DNA from: Xanthomonas floridensis
Lineage (GTDB): Bacteria; Pseudomonadota; Gammaproteobacteria; Xanthomonadales; Xanthomonadaceae
Length of the DNA: 64,000 nt
Assembly: GCF_001642575.1 (NCBI RefSeq)
Contig: NZ_LXNG01000003.1
Span: 62,001 to 126,000 of the forward strand
Reading direction: 5' to 3'
Part shown: in pieces, positions 33,907 through 43,443 of the stretch
Position numbering within the stretch: position 1 is the stretch's first letter
Layout: the number at the start of each line of letters is the position of its first letter
Made by a program: the position numbers and the translations under genes
The notes under the pieces: model-generated
Databases searched by the model: none
What the model saw: only the letters and a program-made list of their open reading frames with translations
Told to the model about the DNA's origin: nothing

Positions 33907-35559
33907 ATGCGCATCCTGTTGTTGTCCGCTTGCCTGTTCGTGGGAGGCGTGGCGCAGGCCGCCAACGATCTGCCCGGTGGCGGCATCGATGCCGAGGCGT
34001 TGTCGCGGCACGTGCGCCTGCTGGCATCGGACGAATTCGAGGGCCGTGCGCCGGCCAGTGCCGGCGAGCAGCGCACCGTCGATTACCTGGTCGAACAATT
34101 CAAGGCGGCGGGTCTGCAGCCCGGTGGCGAGCAGGGCAGCTGGACGCAGGCGGTGCCGCTGGTGCGTGCGCAGGTGGAGGGACCGGTGCAGGCGACCCTG
34201 CGCGTGGGCGGCAAGACCCAGACCCTGGTCAACGGCACCGATGTGACTTTGCAGAGCCTGCGTCCGCAGGCTGCAGTGGCGCTGAAGAATGCGCCGCTGG
34301 TGTTCGTGGGCTACGGAATCAGCGCGCCGGAGCGGCAGTGGGACGATTACAAGGGCGTGGATCTGCGCGGCAAGATCGCGGTGGTGCTGATCAACGATGC
34401 CGACTTCGAGAGCGCGCAGCCGGGTGCATTCGATGGCAAGGCGGTGACCTATTACGGCCGCTGGACCTACAAGTACGAAGAAGCCGCGCGGCGTGGCGCG
34501 GCCGGCGTGCTGATCGTGCACGAGACCGCGCCTGCAGCGTACGGCTGGGCCACGGTACAGAGTTCGGGCCTGTCGCCGCTGTTCGATATCGAACGCAGCG
34601 ACGCCGATGCCCGCGCGCAGCATGTGCAGGTGCGTGGCTGGATGCAGCGCACACTGGCACAGTCGCTGTTCAAGCAGGCCGGGCTGGACTTCGAGCAGGC
34701 CAAGGCGCGCGCGCAGCAGCGCGACTTCGCGCCGGTGGCGCTGGGCGATGCGCGCCTGTCGGTGGACTTCAAGCTCAAGCGCGAACGCGTGGTCACCCAT
34801 AACGTGGTGGCCAAACTCACCGGCAGCCAACACCCGGACGAGACGCTGATCTTCTCCGCGCACTGGGATGCGTTCGGGATCGGCAAGGCCGACGCCTCCG
34901 GCGACACTGTGCGCCGTGGCGCGGTGGACAACGCCACCGGCGTGGCCAGCGTGCTGGAACTGGCGCGCGTGTTCGCCGCCGGCCCCAAGCCGCAGCGCAC
35001 GCTGTATTTCATTGCACTGACCGCCGAAGAAAAGGGCTTGCTCGGTGCCAACTACTACGCCGCGCATCCGCTGGCGCCGTTGGACAAGACCGTGGCGGTA
35101 CTCAACATGGAGATGTTCAGCCCCGACGGCCCCACCCGCGACATCGCCTCATGGGGGCGTGGACGGGTGTCGCTGGAAGGGGATCTGGAGCAGGCCGCCA
35201 AGGCGCGCGGGCGCACGTATTCGCCGGATCCGAATCTGGAAGCGGGCTTCTTCTACCGCGCCGACCATTTCGCCTTCGCGCGCATGGGCGTGCCGGCCAT
35301 CACCGCCGGCCCCGGCCTGGACATGCGCGAGGGCGGCGTCACCAAGGGCAAGGCGCTGCGCGAGAAGTATTTCGCCGACTGCTATCACCAGCCCTGCGAT
35401 CGCTGGACCCCGCAGTGGGATGCCACCGGACATGCGGCCGACACCACGCTGGTCTACGACGTCGGCGTGGCGCTGGCCAATGGCCGGCAGTGGCCGAGCT
35501 GGCAGGACGGCTCGGAATTCAAGGCCATCCGCGCCAGGAGCGATGCCGCGCGCAAGTAA
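33907..35559 (+). CDS. Exported M28-family metallopeptidase with PA domain
   Basis: A 550-residue protein with a signal peptide ('ILLLSACLFVGGVAQAA'), a protease-associated segment ('NAPLVFVGYGISAPERQWDD' through 'GKIAVVLINDAD'), and a C-terminal M28 zinc-aminopeptidase domain. Metal ligands fit 'FSAHWDAFGIGK', 'AVDNATGVA' and 'ALTAEEKGLLGA', with the later ligand in 'YRADHFAFARMGVPAI'. It should hydrolyse peptides in the periplasm or outside the cell. An in-frame GTG at 33898 would add three residues; the ATG is used here. It is monocistronic. Confidence 0.93.
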   Translation: MRILLLSACLFVGGVAQAANDLPGGGIDAEALSRHVRLLASDEFEGRAPASAGEQRTVDYLVEQFKAAGLQPGGEQGSWTQAVPLVRAQVEGPVQATLRVGGKTQTLVNGTDVTLQSLRPQAAVALKNAPLVFVGYGISAPERQWDDYKGVDLRGKIAVVLINDADFESAQPGAFDGKAVTYYGRWTYKYEEAARRGAAGVLIVHETAPAAYGWATVQSSGLSPLFDIERSDADARAQHVQVRGWMQRTLAQSLFKQAGLDFEQAKARAQQRDFAPVALGDARLSVDFKLKRERVVTHNVVAKLTGSQHPDETLIFSAHWDAFGIGKADASGDTVRRGAVDNATGVASVLELARVFAAGPKPQRTLYFIALTAEEKGLLGANYYAAHPLAPLDKTVAVLNMEMFSPDGPTRDIASWGRGRVSLEGDLEQAAKARGRTYSPDPNLEAGFFYRADHFAFARMGVPAITAGPGLDMREGGVTKGKALREKYFADCYHQPCDRWTPQWDATGHAADTTLVYDVGVALANGRQWPSWQDGSEFKAIRARSDAARK

Positions 35560-35671
35560 GGCCTGACGGGTGCAACGCCCGGCGCGGTTTTACCGGCCCG
35601 GGCATTGCATGGTCATCGCTGGCCGTGCGCTCCGCCTGCAACGGCCCGGGCGCGGTGCGTCGGCTGCGGTT

Positions 35672-36100
35672 TTACGTTTTGCGTTTGCCGCATGGATAGC
35701 GCTTGCGCAGCGCCTCGACGATCAGCCCGGGAGCCGCCTCGTCCAGGCGCGCATCGGGGAGCGCGGTAAGATCGGCGATGATCACCTGCAGGTCCGGCAG
35801 CTCAGCCTGGCCCGCAGGCATGCACCATTGCGTGCGATAGCTGGTGCTGGCCACGCCGAGCACATAGGCGCCGGCGCGACTGGCCGACACCATGACCTTG
35901 AGTTCGGGCTGGTTCGGCGCGTCGATCTCCGGCGCCAGCGAGCCGTCCAGCCCGGCTTCGATCAATTTACGTCCACTGAGCTCCCACGGCTCGAGCGTAC
36001 GTGCCGCTGCACTGGTGGAGAGGACGATGAGGGCGGCCATGGCCAGCCAGGGACGGCGATGCTGCACCTGCGCTCCGGAACGAGGGATGAGGTGCACCAT
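35672..36100 (-). CDS. Small exported protein, possibly Rap1a/Tai-like
   Basis: A 142-residue protein with a hydrophobic leader ('PWLAMAALIVLSTSAAA'). The mature domain has 'YVLGVASTSYRTQWC' and a C-terminal 'PGLIVEALRKRYPC', with two cysteines placed as in the Rap1a/Tai immunity fold. I see no effector or secretion gene nearby, so an immunity role is not supported by context. ATG starts at 36124 and 36100 are possible; the second gives a more normal leader. Confidence 0.6.
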   Translation of the reverse strand: MVHLIPRSGAQVQHRRPWLAMAALIVLSTSAAARTLEPWELSGRKLIEAGLDGSLAPEIDAPNQPELKVMVSASRAGAYVLGVASTSYRTQWCMPAGQAELPDLQVIIADLTALPDARLDEAAPGLIVEALRKRYPCGKRKT

Positions 36101-36577
36101 AACGCGCAAGGCGGCCCAGAGCATGCATGCAACGACTTAATAAAGCAGCTCACAAAACTGGTGTGCTCACCGCCAGGCGGGTGCGGCCGGTGCTGGGCGC
36201 GGCATGGACCACTCGTACACTCCGGATCTGAGCGCTGTCCACATCCACCTGACGACGGCTCGCGCTTTTGGTCGCCATTCTTAGAGCGACCAGCGCAACG
36301 CGTGCGCGACCAGCCGCCACGCGCGGCCGGTGTCCGGCATCGGCATGGACGGCGCATAGGTTGCACTCCCTGTGCAGGGTCCACATCGCACCTTGCACCG
36401 GCGCTTGTGGCGCAGCCAAACAGATGCGGCCGTCGTCCATCATCACGCCAGCGCTGCCGTGATGGTGCTGCATGTCGTCCTTGCGCCTGGTACGTGCTTG
36501 TCTCGCGGCCTCAGCCGTCTTTTGGCTTGGGCGGGTGCTCTAGAATGCAGGCTTCCGCTGCACTTGGCTCTGTTCCG
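36101..36577. other. Intergenic region carrying interspersed repeat copy A
   Basis: A gap of nearly 480 bases before the yedA gene. It contains one copy of the interspersed repeat (36186-36272). No gene is supported in the rest. Confidence 0.45.
36186..36272 (-). repeat. Interspersed intergenic repeat, copy A
   Basis: Read on the minus strand this segment matches 61001-61082 and, more loosely, 38485-38556. Shared landmarks are GCGAGC..TCGTCAGG, then GGTGTGGA/GGTGCGGAC-type spacing, then CCGGAGTG.ACG.GTGG and ATGCCGC...AGCA. It lies in a non-coding gap. Confidence 0.75.
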
Positions 36578-37474
36578 ATGTCTTCCTCTCACGACGCTGC
36601 CGCGCCCGCGCGCAGCGGGTTGGTCGTTATTGCGTTGTTGCTGGTCTACGTGGTCTGGGGCTCGACCTATCTGGCGATCCGGTTCGCGTTGGAAGGCGGG
36701 GCGCAGCCGCTGACGATGGTGTCCGGTTCGCGCTTCATCATTGCCGGCAGCGTGCTCTACGGCGTGCTGCGCTGGCGGGGTGTGGCGGCGCCCACGCGTG
36801 CGCAATGGAAGAACGTGGCCTTGATGGGCGCTGCGTTGCTGCTGTTGGGCAACGGCATGGTGGTGCTGGCCGAGCGCAGCGTGTCCTCGGGCCTGGCGGC
36901 CACCGCGGTGGCCTCGGTGCCGTTGTGGATGGCGCTATTCGGCGCGTTGCGCGGGCAGCACGCCAGCGGCGGCGAATGGCTGGGCATCGTGATCGGATTT
37001 TTGGGCGTGGTGTGGCTCAATGCCGGCAGCAGCCTGACTGCAACGCCGGGAGGATTGGTGTTGCTGCTGATCGCACCGGTCGGCTGGGCATTCGGCTCGG
37101 TGTGGTCGCGTGGCCGCGATCTGCCGTCGCCCTTCATGACCGCCGCCGGGCAGATGCTCTGCGGTGGGGTATTGCTGGTGAGCACCGGTCTGCTGATCGG
37201 CGAGCGCCCGCACGCCTGGCCAACGCCGCACGGGCTGATGGCAGTGGCGTACCTGTGCGTGTTCGGATCGATCGTGGCGTTCACTGCGTACGTGTGGCTG
37301 CTGCACCACGTGCGCCCGGCGCTGGCCGGCAGCTATGCCTACGTCAATCCGGTGATTGCGGTGGCGCTGGGGGCGTGGCTGGGACATGAGCGCTTCACCG
37401 CGCACGACATCGGCGCGATGGCAGTGATTCTGGGCGGCGTGCTGGTGGTCACCCTGGCCAGGGCGCGGCGATGA
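36578..37474 (+). CDS. yedA: EamA-family inner-membrane transporter
   Basis: A 298-residue drug/metabolite exporter-like protein with about ten transmembrane helices arranged as two EamA repeats. It resembles YedA/RhaT-type permeases, for example 'VYVVWGSTYLAIRFALEGG' at the start of the first repeat and 'AYVNPVIAVALGAWLGHE' near the end of the second. The substrate is unknown; amino acid export is the usual guess for the group. It overlaps rarD by four bases (ATGA), giving a coupled pair of EamA-type permeases. Confidence 0.88.
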   Translation: MSSSHDAAAPARSGLVVIALLLVYVVWGSTYLAIRFALEGGAQPLTMVSGSRFIIAGSVLYGVLRWRGVAAPTRAQWKNVALMGAALLLLGNGMVVLAERSVSSGLAATAVASVPLWMALFGALRGQHASGGEWLGIVIGFLGVVWLNAGSSLTATPGGLVLLLIAPVGWAFGSVWSRGRDLPSPFMTAAGQMLCGGVLLVSTGLLIGERPHAWPTPHGLMAVAYLCVFGSIVAFTAYVWLLHHVRPALAGSYAYVNPVIAVALGAWLGHERFTAHDIGAMAVILGGVLVVTLARARR

Positions 37475-38388
37475 GCGCGCCCGTGCCGGTGTCGGCGGTG
37501 GAGGCGCGGCGCGGTCTGTTGATGACCGCCGCGAGCTTTGTGATCTGGGGCCTGGTGCCGCTGTACTGGCACCTGCTCAAGGTGGTGCCGTCGCTGCAGA
37601 TCATTGCGCACCGCATCGTGTGGAGCGCGGTACTGGTGGTGGCGGGGTTGGTAGCGACCTCGGGCCTGCGTTGGTGGCGCACGATTGCTGCACAGCCGCG
37701 CGCGTTGTGGATGCTGGCCGCCAGCAGCGTGGCGATCGCCTTCAACTGGGGCCTGTATATCTGGGCCATCAACGCCGGGCATGTGATCGAAGCCAGCCTG
37801 GGCTACTTCATCAATCCATTGCTGAGCGTGTTGCTGGGCGTGCTGGTGCTGAAAGAGCGCCTGCGCGGCATCCAGTGGCTGGCGGTGGCGTGCGCTGCGG
37901 TCGGCGTGCTGTGGCTGACCATCGATGCGGGGGCACCGCCGTGGATTGCGCTGGGGCTGGCGGTCTCGTTCGGCCTCTACGGGTTGCTGCGCAAGCTGGT
38001 GGCAGTGGACCCGGTGGCCGGCCTGGGCGTGGAAAGCGTATACCTGTTCGTGCCGGCACTGCTGGTTGCCGCATGGGGCGAGCAGGGCCATGGCGGCGCG
38101 TTCTTCAGCGGCTGGGAGTTGCGCACCGATCTGTTGCTGATCTTCGGTGGCGTGGTGACGGCAGTGCCGCTGATTGGGTTTGCATACGGCGTGCGGCGCA
38201 TTCCGCTGTCGCTGGTGGGCATCCTGCAGTACATCGGGCCGAGCCTGCAGTTGTTGCTGGGCGTGTGGTTCTTCCATGAGCCGTTCGACCAGGGGCGCGC
38301 GATCGGGTTCGCTGCGATCTGGGTCGGGCTGCTGCTGTTCGTCGGCGACAGCGTGCTGCGTGCGCGGCCGCCGAGCAGGGCGCGCTGA
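37471..38388 (+). CDS. rarD: RarD-type EamA transporter
   Basis: A 305-residue protein with ten predicted helices. The pattern 'FVIWGLVPLYWHLLKVVPSL', 'FNWGLYIWAINAGHVIEASLG' and 'GYFINPLLSVLLGVL' is characteristic of RarD (chloramphenicol-sensitive protein). The function is not settled; permease activity is inferred from the fold. The start lies inside the last codons of the preceding EamA gene. Confidence 0.92.
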   Translation: MSAPVPVSAVEARRGLLMTAASFVIWGLVPLYWHLLKVVPSLQIIAHRIVWSAVLVVAGLVATSGLRWWRTIAAQPRALWMLAASSVAIAFNWGLYIWAINAGHVIEASLGYFINPLLSVLLGVLVLKERLRGIQWLAVACAAVGVLWLTIDAGAPPWIALGLAVSFGLYGLLRKLVAVDPVAGLGVESVYLFVPALLVAAWGEQGHGGAFFSGWELRTDLLLIFGGVVTAVPLIGFAYGVRRIPLSLVGILQYIGPSLQLLLGVWFFHEPFDQGRAIGFAAIWVGLLLFVGDSVLRARPPSRAR

Positions 38389-38484
38389 CAGGTGGTCGCG
38401 CCAGTTGTACAGCGCGGCAAGCGGTGGTGGGCGATCACGCGCGCAGGGCGACGGCAGCCTCTGACGCAGCCATCAGACGGGCGC

Positions 38485-38556
38485 GTCCGGTGCTCGAAGC
38501 CACCGCGTGCGCTCCGGTTCTGAGAACGCCCTCCACACCTACCTGACGAGGGCTCG
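38485..38556 (-). repeat. Interspersed intergenic repeat, copy B
   Basis: This is a second copy of the repeat at 36186-36272 and 61001-61082. Read on the minus strand it shows GGCGAGCCCTCGTCAGG, GGTGTGGAGGGCG and AACCGGAGCGCACGCGGTGG. It lies in the short gap between rarD and the lipoprotein hydrolase gene, which converge. Confidence 0.72.
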
Positions 38557-38576
38557 CCAACGCGTGTACGTCGCTC

Positions 38577-39692
38577 CTAGCTACGTGGCACCGTCATCGG
38601 CGTTGCGACCGCCAGCGTGGAGGCCGGCAATGGTTGCGGCGCTGGGCAGTGGCCGGGATCCTGCCTGGTCTGGGCCAGCCACTGATCGATCGGCCCACCG
38701 AGCAGGTCCAGCCGCAGCGGCAGGCTCAGATGCGTTTCGCCGGACAGTTCCAGGTAATGCGCACGCGGGCTTGCCAATGCCAGTGCGCGGCCATGCGCCA
38801 CTGGAATGTGCTGGTCGGCATCGCCATGCAGGAGCAGCACGCAGCTGCGCGTGTGCGCCAGTGCCTGCACCACATCGACGTGGTCCAGATCCAGTTTGAG
38901 CTGGGCATCGGCGGCGGCGATCACCGCATCGATGTTTTGGTCGGCGTAGCGCCAGCGCGCATAGGCCGCCACCGCCTGCCCACGCCAGCCGCTGGGCTGG
39001 CTGGCCAGCAGATGCGGCACCATGTCGCGGATGCCGCGGCCGGCATTGGCAAAGGATTCCATTGCCACCACGCCGGCAACGCGCGGGCCAAGCTTGTCGG
39101 CGGTAAACAGCGCCGTGGCCGCACCATAGGAAATGCCGAACAGGTACAGCGGCCCCTGGATTTCGCCACGCGGCTGCAACGCGTTAAGCACATCGATCAC
39201 ATCATCGGACTCGCGCGTGCCGTAGCCCGACGGCCCGCCGCCGGAATGGCCGTGGTTGCGCAGATCGATGGTGATCACCCGGTAGCCGGCCTGCGCCAGC
39301 TGCAGCGACCAGGGCAGCAGCGAATCGCCGTCCATCATCCAGCCGTGCAGCAGCACGATGGTGCCGCGCGGCGCAGGCGGCGTGGCGGTGGGCACGGAGA
39401 AGCTGAAGTCCACATCCAGCGCGTGCGCCGGATCTTGGCGCTGGCCCAGATAGCGGTAATGCATGGCGTACTGGCCGGGATCGATCGCACGCCAGAAGAT
39501 CGGCACCTGATCGCGCGTCACCACATGGCCACTGCGGTTGGGCACCGTGGCGATGGTGGCGGCGATGCGCTCTTCGTCCAGCAACGGCGACACGCCGCCG
39601 GGCGCGACCAGGCGCTCGCTGAGCGAGGTGGAGGACGAAGAACAGCCGGCCAGCCACAGGCAGGCGCAGGCCAGCAGAAGCAGGCGCGTCAT
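38577..39692 (-). CDS. Alpha/beta-hydrolase lipoprotein
   Basis: A 371-residue lipoprotein. The leader ends in a lipobox 'LLLACACLWLAGC' with lipidation at Cys17. The catalytic serine is in 'LFGISYGAA', the oxyanion region in 'LLHGWMMDGDS', the acid in 'LHGDADQHIP' and the histidine in 'GETHLSLP'. The substrate is unknown. The location next to an ABC efflux cluster is not evidence of a joint role, since the cluster lies about 180 bases further along and the heptamer repeats at 39832 separate them. Confidence 0.88.
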   Translation of the reverse strand: MTRLLLLACACLWLAGCSSSSTSLSERLVAPGGVSPLLDEERIAATIATVPNRSGHVVTRDQVPIFWRAIDPGQYAMHYRYLGQRQDPAHALDVDFSFSVPTATPPAPRGTIVLLHGWMMDGDSLLPWSLQLAQAGYRVITIDLRNHGHSGGGPSGYGTRESDDVIDVLNALQPRGEIQGPLYLFGISYGAATALFTADKLGPRVAGVVAMESFANAGRGIRDMVPHLLASQPSGWRGQAVAAYARWRYADQNIDAVIAAADAQLKLDLDHVDVVQALAHTRSCVLLLHGDADQHIPVAHGRALALASPRAHYLELSGETHLSLPLRLDLLGGPIDQWLAQTRQDPGHCPAPQPLPASTLAVATPMTVPRS

Positions 39693-39831
39693 GGCGGTAC
39701 ATCAATGGAGCAAATGGCCGGGCAGGCTACGGCCTGCCGGCCCGCGCATCTACCGCACTGCGGTGACAAAACGATGACAGCCTGCACTACGTTCAGCCGC
39801 AGCAGCGCGCCTGCTCCGCCTTGGCTGTCAC

Positions 39832-39853
39832 GAATCCCCACTCCCGATTCCCG
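39832..39853. repeat. Degenerate heptamer repeat (GATTCCC-type)
   Basis: GAATCCCCACTCCCGATTCCCG is a short degenerate run of the same heptamer as the arrays at 53985, 54053 and 59808. It lies between a gene start and a gene end on the same strand. Confidence 0.6.
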
Positions 39854-39870
39854 GCGGGCCAAGGCGCGCG

Positions 39871-41190
39871 CTACACCTCACGCAAGGCAGTGGTGATCGG
39901 CAACCGCGCCGCCCGCAGGGCCGGAAACAGCCCGCCCACCAAGCCGATGCCCAGCGCCCATTTCAGCCCGCTCCACAGCAGCTCCGGCGACACCTTGAAC
40001 TGGAACACCACCTGGCTGAAGTTGTTGCCCAGCGTGGAGACCGTGTAGCCATTGAACACCGCCCAGGCGATCAACCCGCCCAGCAGCCCCCCCAGCAGCG
40101 CCAGCAACATGGTTTCCAGCATCAGCGCCATGATCACCGGCGTGCCGCGAAAGCCGATCGCGCGCATCGTGGCGATCTCGCGCGCACGCGTGGCGACCGC
40201 CGCATACATGGTGTTGAGCGCACCAAATACCGCGCCCACTGCCATGATCGCGCCAATCACCGTGCCCAGGATGCTGATCAATTTGTTCAAGCCACCGCCT
40301 TGCTTGCCGTAGTACGCGCGGGTGGTTTCCACATCCAGCTTGAGCCGCGGGTCGGCGGCCATGGCGGCCTTGAACTGGGTAAAGCCAGCCTTGCCGGTGG
40401 TGCGCACATTGATCGACTGGTAGGCGCTGCGGTTGTAGGTGGTGGCCAGCGTCTGCGCATCGGTCCACAGCTCCGAATCGTGCGCATCGCCGGAGGCGAA
40501 CACGCCGACCACGGTCCACTGCTGGCTGCCCAGCGTGAGCGTCTTGCCCAGCTCCAGCCCGCGGAACTGGTTCAACGCGCCCTTGCCGACCACCAGTTCG
40601 CGCAGGCCGGGGGTGAAGCGGCGCCCCTGGGCGATCTTGACCTTCTGGTGCACCGCCCAGGCCTGCTCGCCCACGCCACGCAACTGCGCGTTGACGTCGG
40701 TGCCATCGGCGCGCGAGGCGATGTTGACCACCTGCGACAACTCCGGCGACACCTGCGGGCGTCCGTTGGCATCGCTGGCGATGCCGGGCAGGCTGCTGAT
40801 CAGTGGCACCAGGTCGCGGGTAATCACCGAATTGGTCTCCGCCTGCGAGCCGCCGCGCAACACGATCGCGGTGGTGTCATCGCCGGTACTGTTGAGCGTG
40901 GCCTGGAAACCCTCGCCCATTGCCAGCATCGCCACCAGCACGCCAACCACGCCGGCGATGCCGACCACGATCACCGAGGTGGAACCCCAGCGTTGCGGCA
41001 GGCTGGCGATGCCGATGCGCGCGGCCGCCAGCGACAGGCGGCCGCTGCGCGTGGCCACCAGCCACAGCGCCAGGGCGACCGCGATCGCCAGCACGCCGAT
41101 CCACGGCAACGCAATCCAGATTCCCAGCCCTACCGCCAGCACTATCACCGACAGCAGGTTTGCAGCACGGTTCTTCCATTTGCTTTGCAT
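39871..41190 (-). CDS. ABC transporter permease (MacB/FtsX type), copy 2
   Basis: A 439-residue permease with an N-terminal membrane segment, a large periplasmic domain in the middle and three C-terminal helices of the FtsX type ('LISILGTVIGAIMAVGAVFG', 'ALMLETMLLALLGGLLGGLI', 'WALGIGLVGGLFPALRAARL'). It starts 13 bases after the previous permease gene, with a good AGGAG ribosome-binding site before the ATG at 41190. With the preceding permease, an ATPase and a membrane-fusion protein it forms a MacAB-like efflux system. Confidence 0.9.
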   Translation of the reverse strand: MQSKWKNRAANLLSVIVLAVGLGIWIALPWIGVLAIAVALALWLVATRSGRLSLAAARIGIASLPQRWGSTSVIVVGIAGVVGVLVAMLAMGEGFQATLNSTGDDTTAIVLRGGSQAETNSVITRDLVPLISSLPGIASDANGRPQVSPELSQVVNIASRADGTDVNAQLRGVGEQAWAVHQKVKIAQGRRFTPGLRELVVGKGALNQFRGLELGKTLTLGSQQWTVVGVFASGDAHDSELWTDAQTLATTYNRSAYQSINVRTTGKAGFTQFKAAMAADPRLKLDVETTRAYYGKQGGGLNKLISILGTVIGAIMAVGAVFGALNTMYAAVATRAREIATMRAIGFRGTPVIMALMLETMLLALLGGLLGGLIAWAVFNGYTVSTLGNNFSQVVFQFKVSPELLWSGLKWALGIGLVGGLFPALRAARLPITTALREV

Positions 41191-41203
41191 CTGTGTGCTC
41201 CTG

Positions 41204-42364
41204 TCAGCGGCCGGCGAGGGCATCGACGATCTTCAAGCGCTGCGCGCGTAATGCCGGCAGCACACCCACCACGAAGCCGATGCCGACCATCAGGGCCAGT
41301 GCAACCAGCCAGGTCTGCAGCGGCACGCTCTGCGTGGGCATCAGGCCGCCGCTGCGCGCGGATACCGCCGGAATCACCAGCGCGGCCAGGCCCATGCCGA
41401 TCAAGCCGCCCAGGCCGATCAGCAACACCGATTCGATCATCACCAGGCTGAGCACCGTGCGGTCCTGGAAGCCCAGCGTCTTGAGCGTGGCCAGTTCCGG
41501 AATGCGCTCGCGCACCGCTTGGGCCATGGTGTTGCCGGTCAGCAGCAACAAGGTGAAGAACACCGCGGCCATGATCGAGGTGACGATCAGGCCGATGTCG
41601 GCGAACTGCTTGACGAAAGCCTGCTGGAACGCCGATTCGGTCTGCGATTTGGTTTCGTGATCGGAGTTGGCCGAGAGCGCATCGATGGCCTGCGCCACGC
41701 GCGAGGCCTGGTCGGGATTGCTCAGGGTCACCGTCATCCAGCTCACCTGGTTCTTGATGTAGTCGTTGGATTCATCGAAATATTTCCAGTTCATCATCAA
41801 CTGGCGTTCCTGGTTGGCCGCCACCGTGCGGTCCTTCATGCGGAAGATGCCGACCAGCTGCAACGGCCAGTCGTTGCTGCCGCTGCGCGGGAAGATGGTG
41901 GCCTGCAGCGGAATCGTGTCGCCGATCTTCCAGCCGAACTCCTTGGCCAGGGTTTCGCCCACCACCGCGCCGGTGCGTGTGGTCTGAAAGGCCTTGAGCT
42001 GGTCCTTGGGCAATTGGTACTCGCTGTAGACGTCGAAGAAGTTCGGCGCCACCGAGAAATTGGGGAAGAAATTCTTCGGGTCGCGGTAGATACCGCCGAA
42101 CCACATGGCCGAGGTCACATCGCGCACGCCCGGCACGCTGCGCACCTGTGCTTCCAGGCGGATCGGCAGCGACTGGGTGATCGATAGCCGCGAGGCCACC
42201 ACCAACCGGTCCACGCCACTGACGCTGCCGCCGGAGGTGAACGCCACGCGCACCGAATCGAGCATGCCGAATAACAGGAACGCCGCCACCACCGACAACA
42301 ACGTCAACAAGGTGCGCGTCTTGCTGCGGAACAGCTGCGCCCACACCAGCGAGAGATACTTCAT
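41204..42364 (-). CDS. ABC transporter permease (MacB/FtsX type), copy 1
   Basis: A 386-residue permease of the same family: an N-terminal helix, a periplasmic domain, and three C-terminal helices, the last in 'TWLVALALMVGIGFVVGVLPA'. It is only weakly like the second permease, so the complex may be a heterodimer. The start lies 12 bases after the ATPase stop on the minus strand, so translation is probably coupled. Confidence 0.9.
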   Translation of the reverse strand: MKYLSLVWAQLFRSKTRTLLTLLSVVAAFLLFGMLDSVRVAFTSGGSVSGVDRLVVASRLSITQSLPIRLEAQVRSVPGVRDVTSAMWFGGIYRDPKNFFPNFSVAPNFFDVYSEYQLPKDQLKAFQTTRTGAVVGETLAKEFGWKIGDTIPLQATIFPRSGSNDWPLQLVGIFRMKDRTVAANQERQLMMNWKYFDESNDYIKNQVSWMTVTLSNPDQASRVAQAIDALSANSDHETKSQTESAFQQAFVKQFADIGLIVTSIMAAVFFTLLLLTGNTMAQAVRERIPELATLKTLGFQDRTVLSLVMIESVLLIGLGGLIGMGLAALVIPAVSARSGGLMPTQSVPLQTWLVALALMVGIGFVVGVLPALRAQRLKIVDALAGR

Positions 42365-42376
42365 GGCAGCGCTCCT

Positions 42377-43066
42377 TCAGAGCACGAGTGGCGCGTCGGC
42401 CAGCTCGCCCTTGTCCAGATGGATGGTGTGGGTGGCGTACTCAGCGGCCTTGGGGTCGTGGGTCACCATCACGATGGTCTTGCCGTGTTCGCGATTGAGT
42501 TCCTGCAGCAGGCGCAGGATTTCCTCTGCGTTCTGGCGGTCCAGATCGCCGGTGGGTTCATCGCAAATCAGGAAGGTCGGGTCGGACACGATGGCGCGCG
42601 CGATCGCCACGCGCTGCTGCTGGCCGCCGGACAGTTCGCTGGGCTTGTGGCTGCGGCGTTCCTGCAGGCCGACCAGGGTCAATGCGATCTCGGCATTGCG
42701 CTTGCGCTGCGCGGTATTGAGCGAGGTCAGCAGCAGCGGCAGTTCCACATTCTTCTGCGCGGTGAGCATCGGCATCAGGTTGTAGAACTGGAAGACGAAG
42801 CCGACGTGATGGCTGCGCCAGGTGGCGAGCTGTCCGCCGCTCATGCGGTCGATGCGCTCGCCCTCGATCTCGATCTCGCCGCCGCTGGGGCTGTCCAGGC
42901 CGCCGATCAGATTGAGCAAGGTGGTCTTGCCGGAGCCGGACGGCCCCATCAGCGCGACGAAATCGCCGCTGGCAATGTCCAGATCGATGCCGTGCAGCAC
43001 CTGCACCTGCTCGGGGCCGCGTTGGTAGGTCTTGGTGATGTTGCGCAAGCTGACAAGAGCGGTCAT
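42377..43066 (-). CDS. ABC transporter ATPase (LolD/MacB type)
   Basis: A 229-residue ATP-binding subunit. Walker A is 'GPSGSGKTTLLN', the signature is 'LSGGQQQRVAIARA', Walker B is 'FLICDEPTGDLD', and the switch histidine is in 'VTHDP'. It belongs to the lipoprotein- or antibiotic-export group (LolD, MacB, FtsE). It opens the ATPase-permease-permease run; the membrane-fusion protein gene stands 377 bases upstream on the same strand. The ATG at 43066 is used. Confidence 0.93.
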   Translation of the reverse strand: MTALVSLRNITKTYQRGPEQVQVLHGIDLDIASGDFVALMGPSGSGKTTLLNLIGGLDSPSGGEIEIEGERIDRMSGGQLATWRSHHVGFVFQFYNLMPMLTAQKNVELPLLLTSLNTAQRKRNAEIALTLVGLQERRSHKPSELSGGQQQRVAIARAIVSDPTFLICDEPTGDLDRQNAEEILRLLQELNREHGKTIVMVTHDPKAAEYATHTIHLDKGELADAPLVL

Positions 43067-43443
43067 GGCGAGTCCTGGCGATGCAAGGGAAGAGGGAAGC
43101 GAAGGGCGGCACGGCGACTGCACAAGCGGTGGGGCGGATGACGCTGCTGTGGCAGCGATGCAACAGGGCGCTGAACAAAACTGGCGTGCGTGTGATCGGG
43201 ATATCCGGATTCAACAACTGGTTGCGTCGGCAATCGACTGCGCAGCACCCGTTACGGATGCAGTCATTGCACAAGTGTCCTGGGCTTGCCCGGAGCGATA
43301 GCAGCGTTGCGCCTGTACACCCGCACGATCACCCGTCCAGCCCACTGCGGTTCTGGTGCGACAACGTGGCATGCCTGTACAGCAGTAACGACAACACGGA
43401 TTGCGCCGTGGCCGCAGCGTCTGCGCGCTGCGGCCACGCATGG
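43067..43443. other. Intergenic region inside the ABC cluster
   Basis: This gap separates the membrane-fusion gene from the ATPase gene, both on the minus strand. No gene is supported. It is long enough to hold a separate promoter for the ATPase and permeases. Confidence 0.45.
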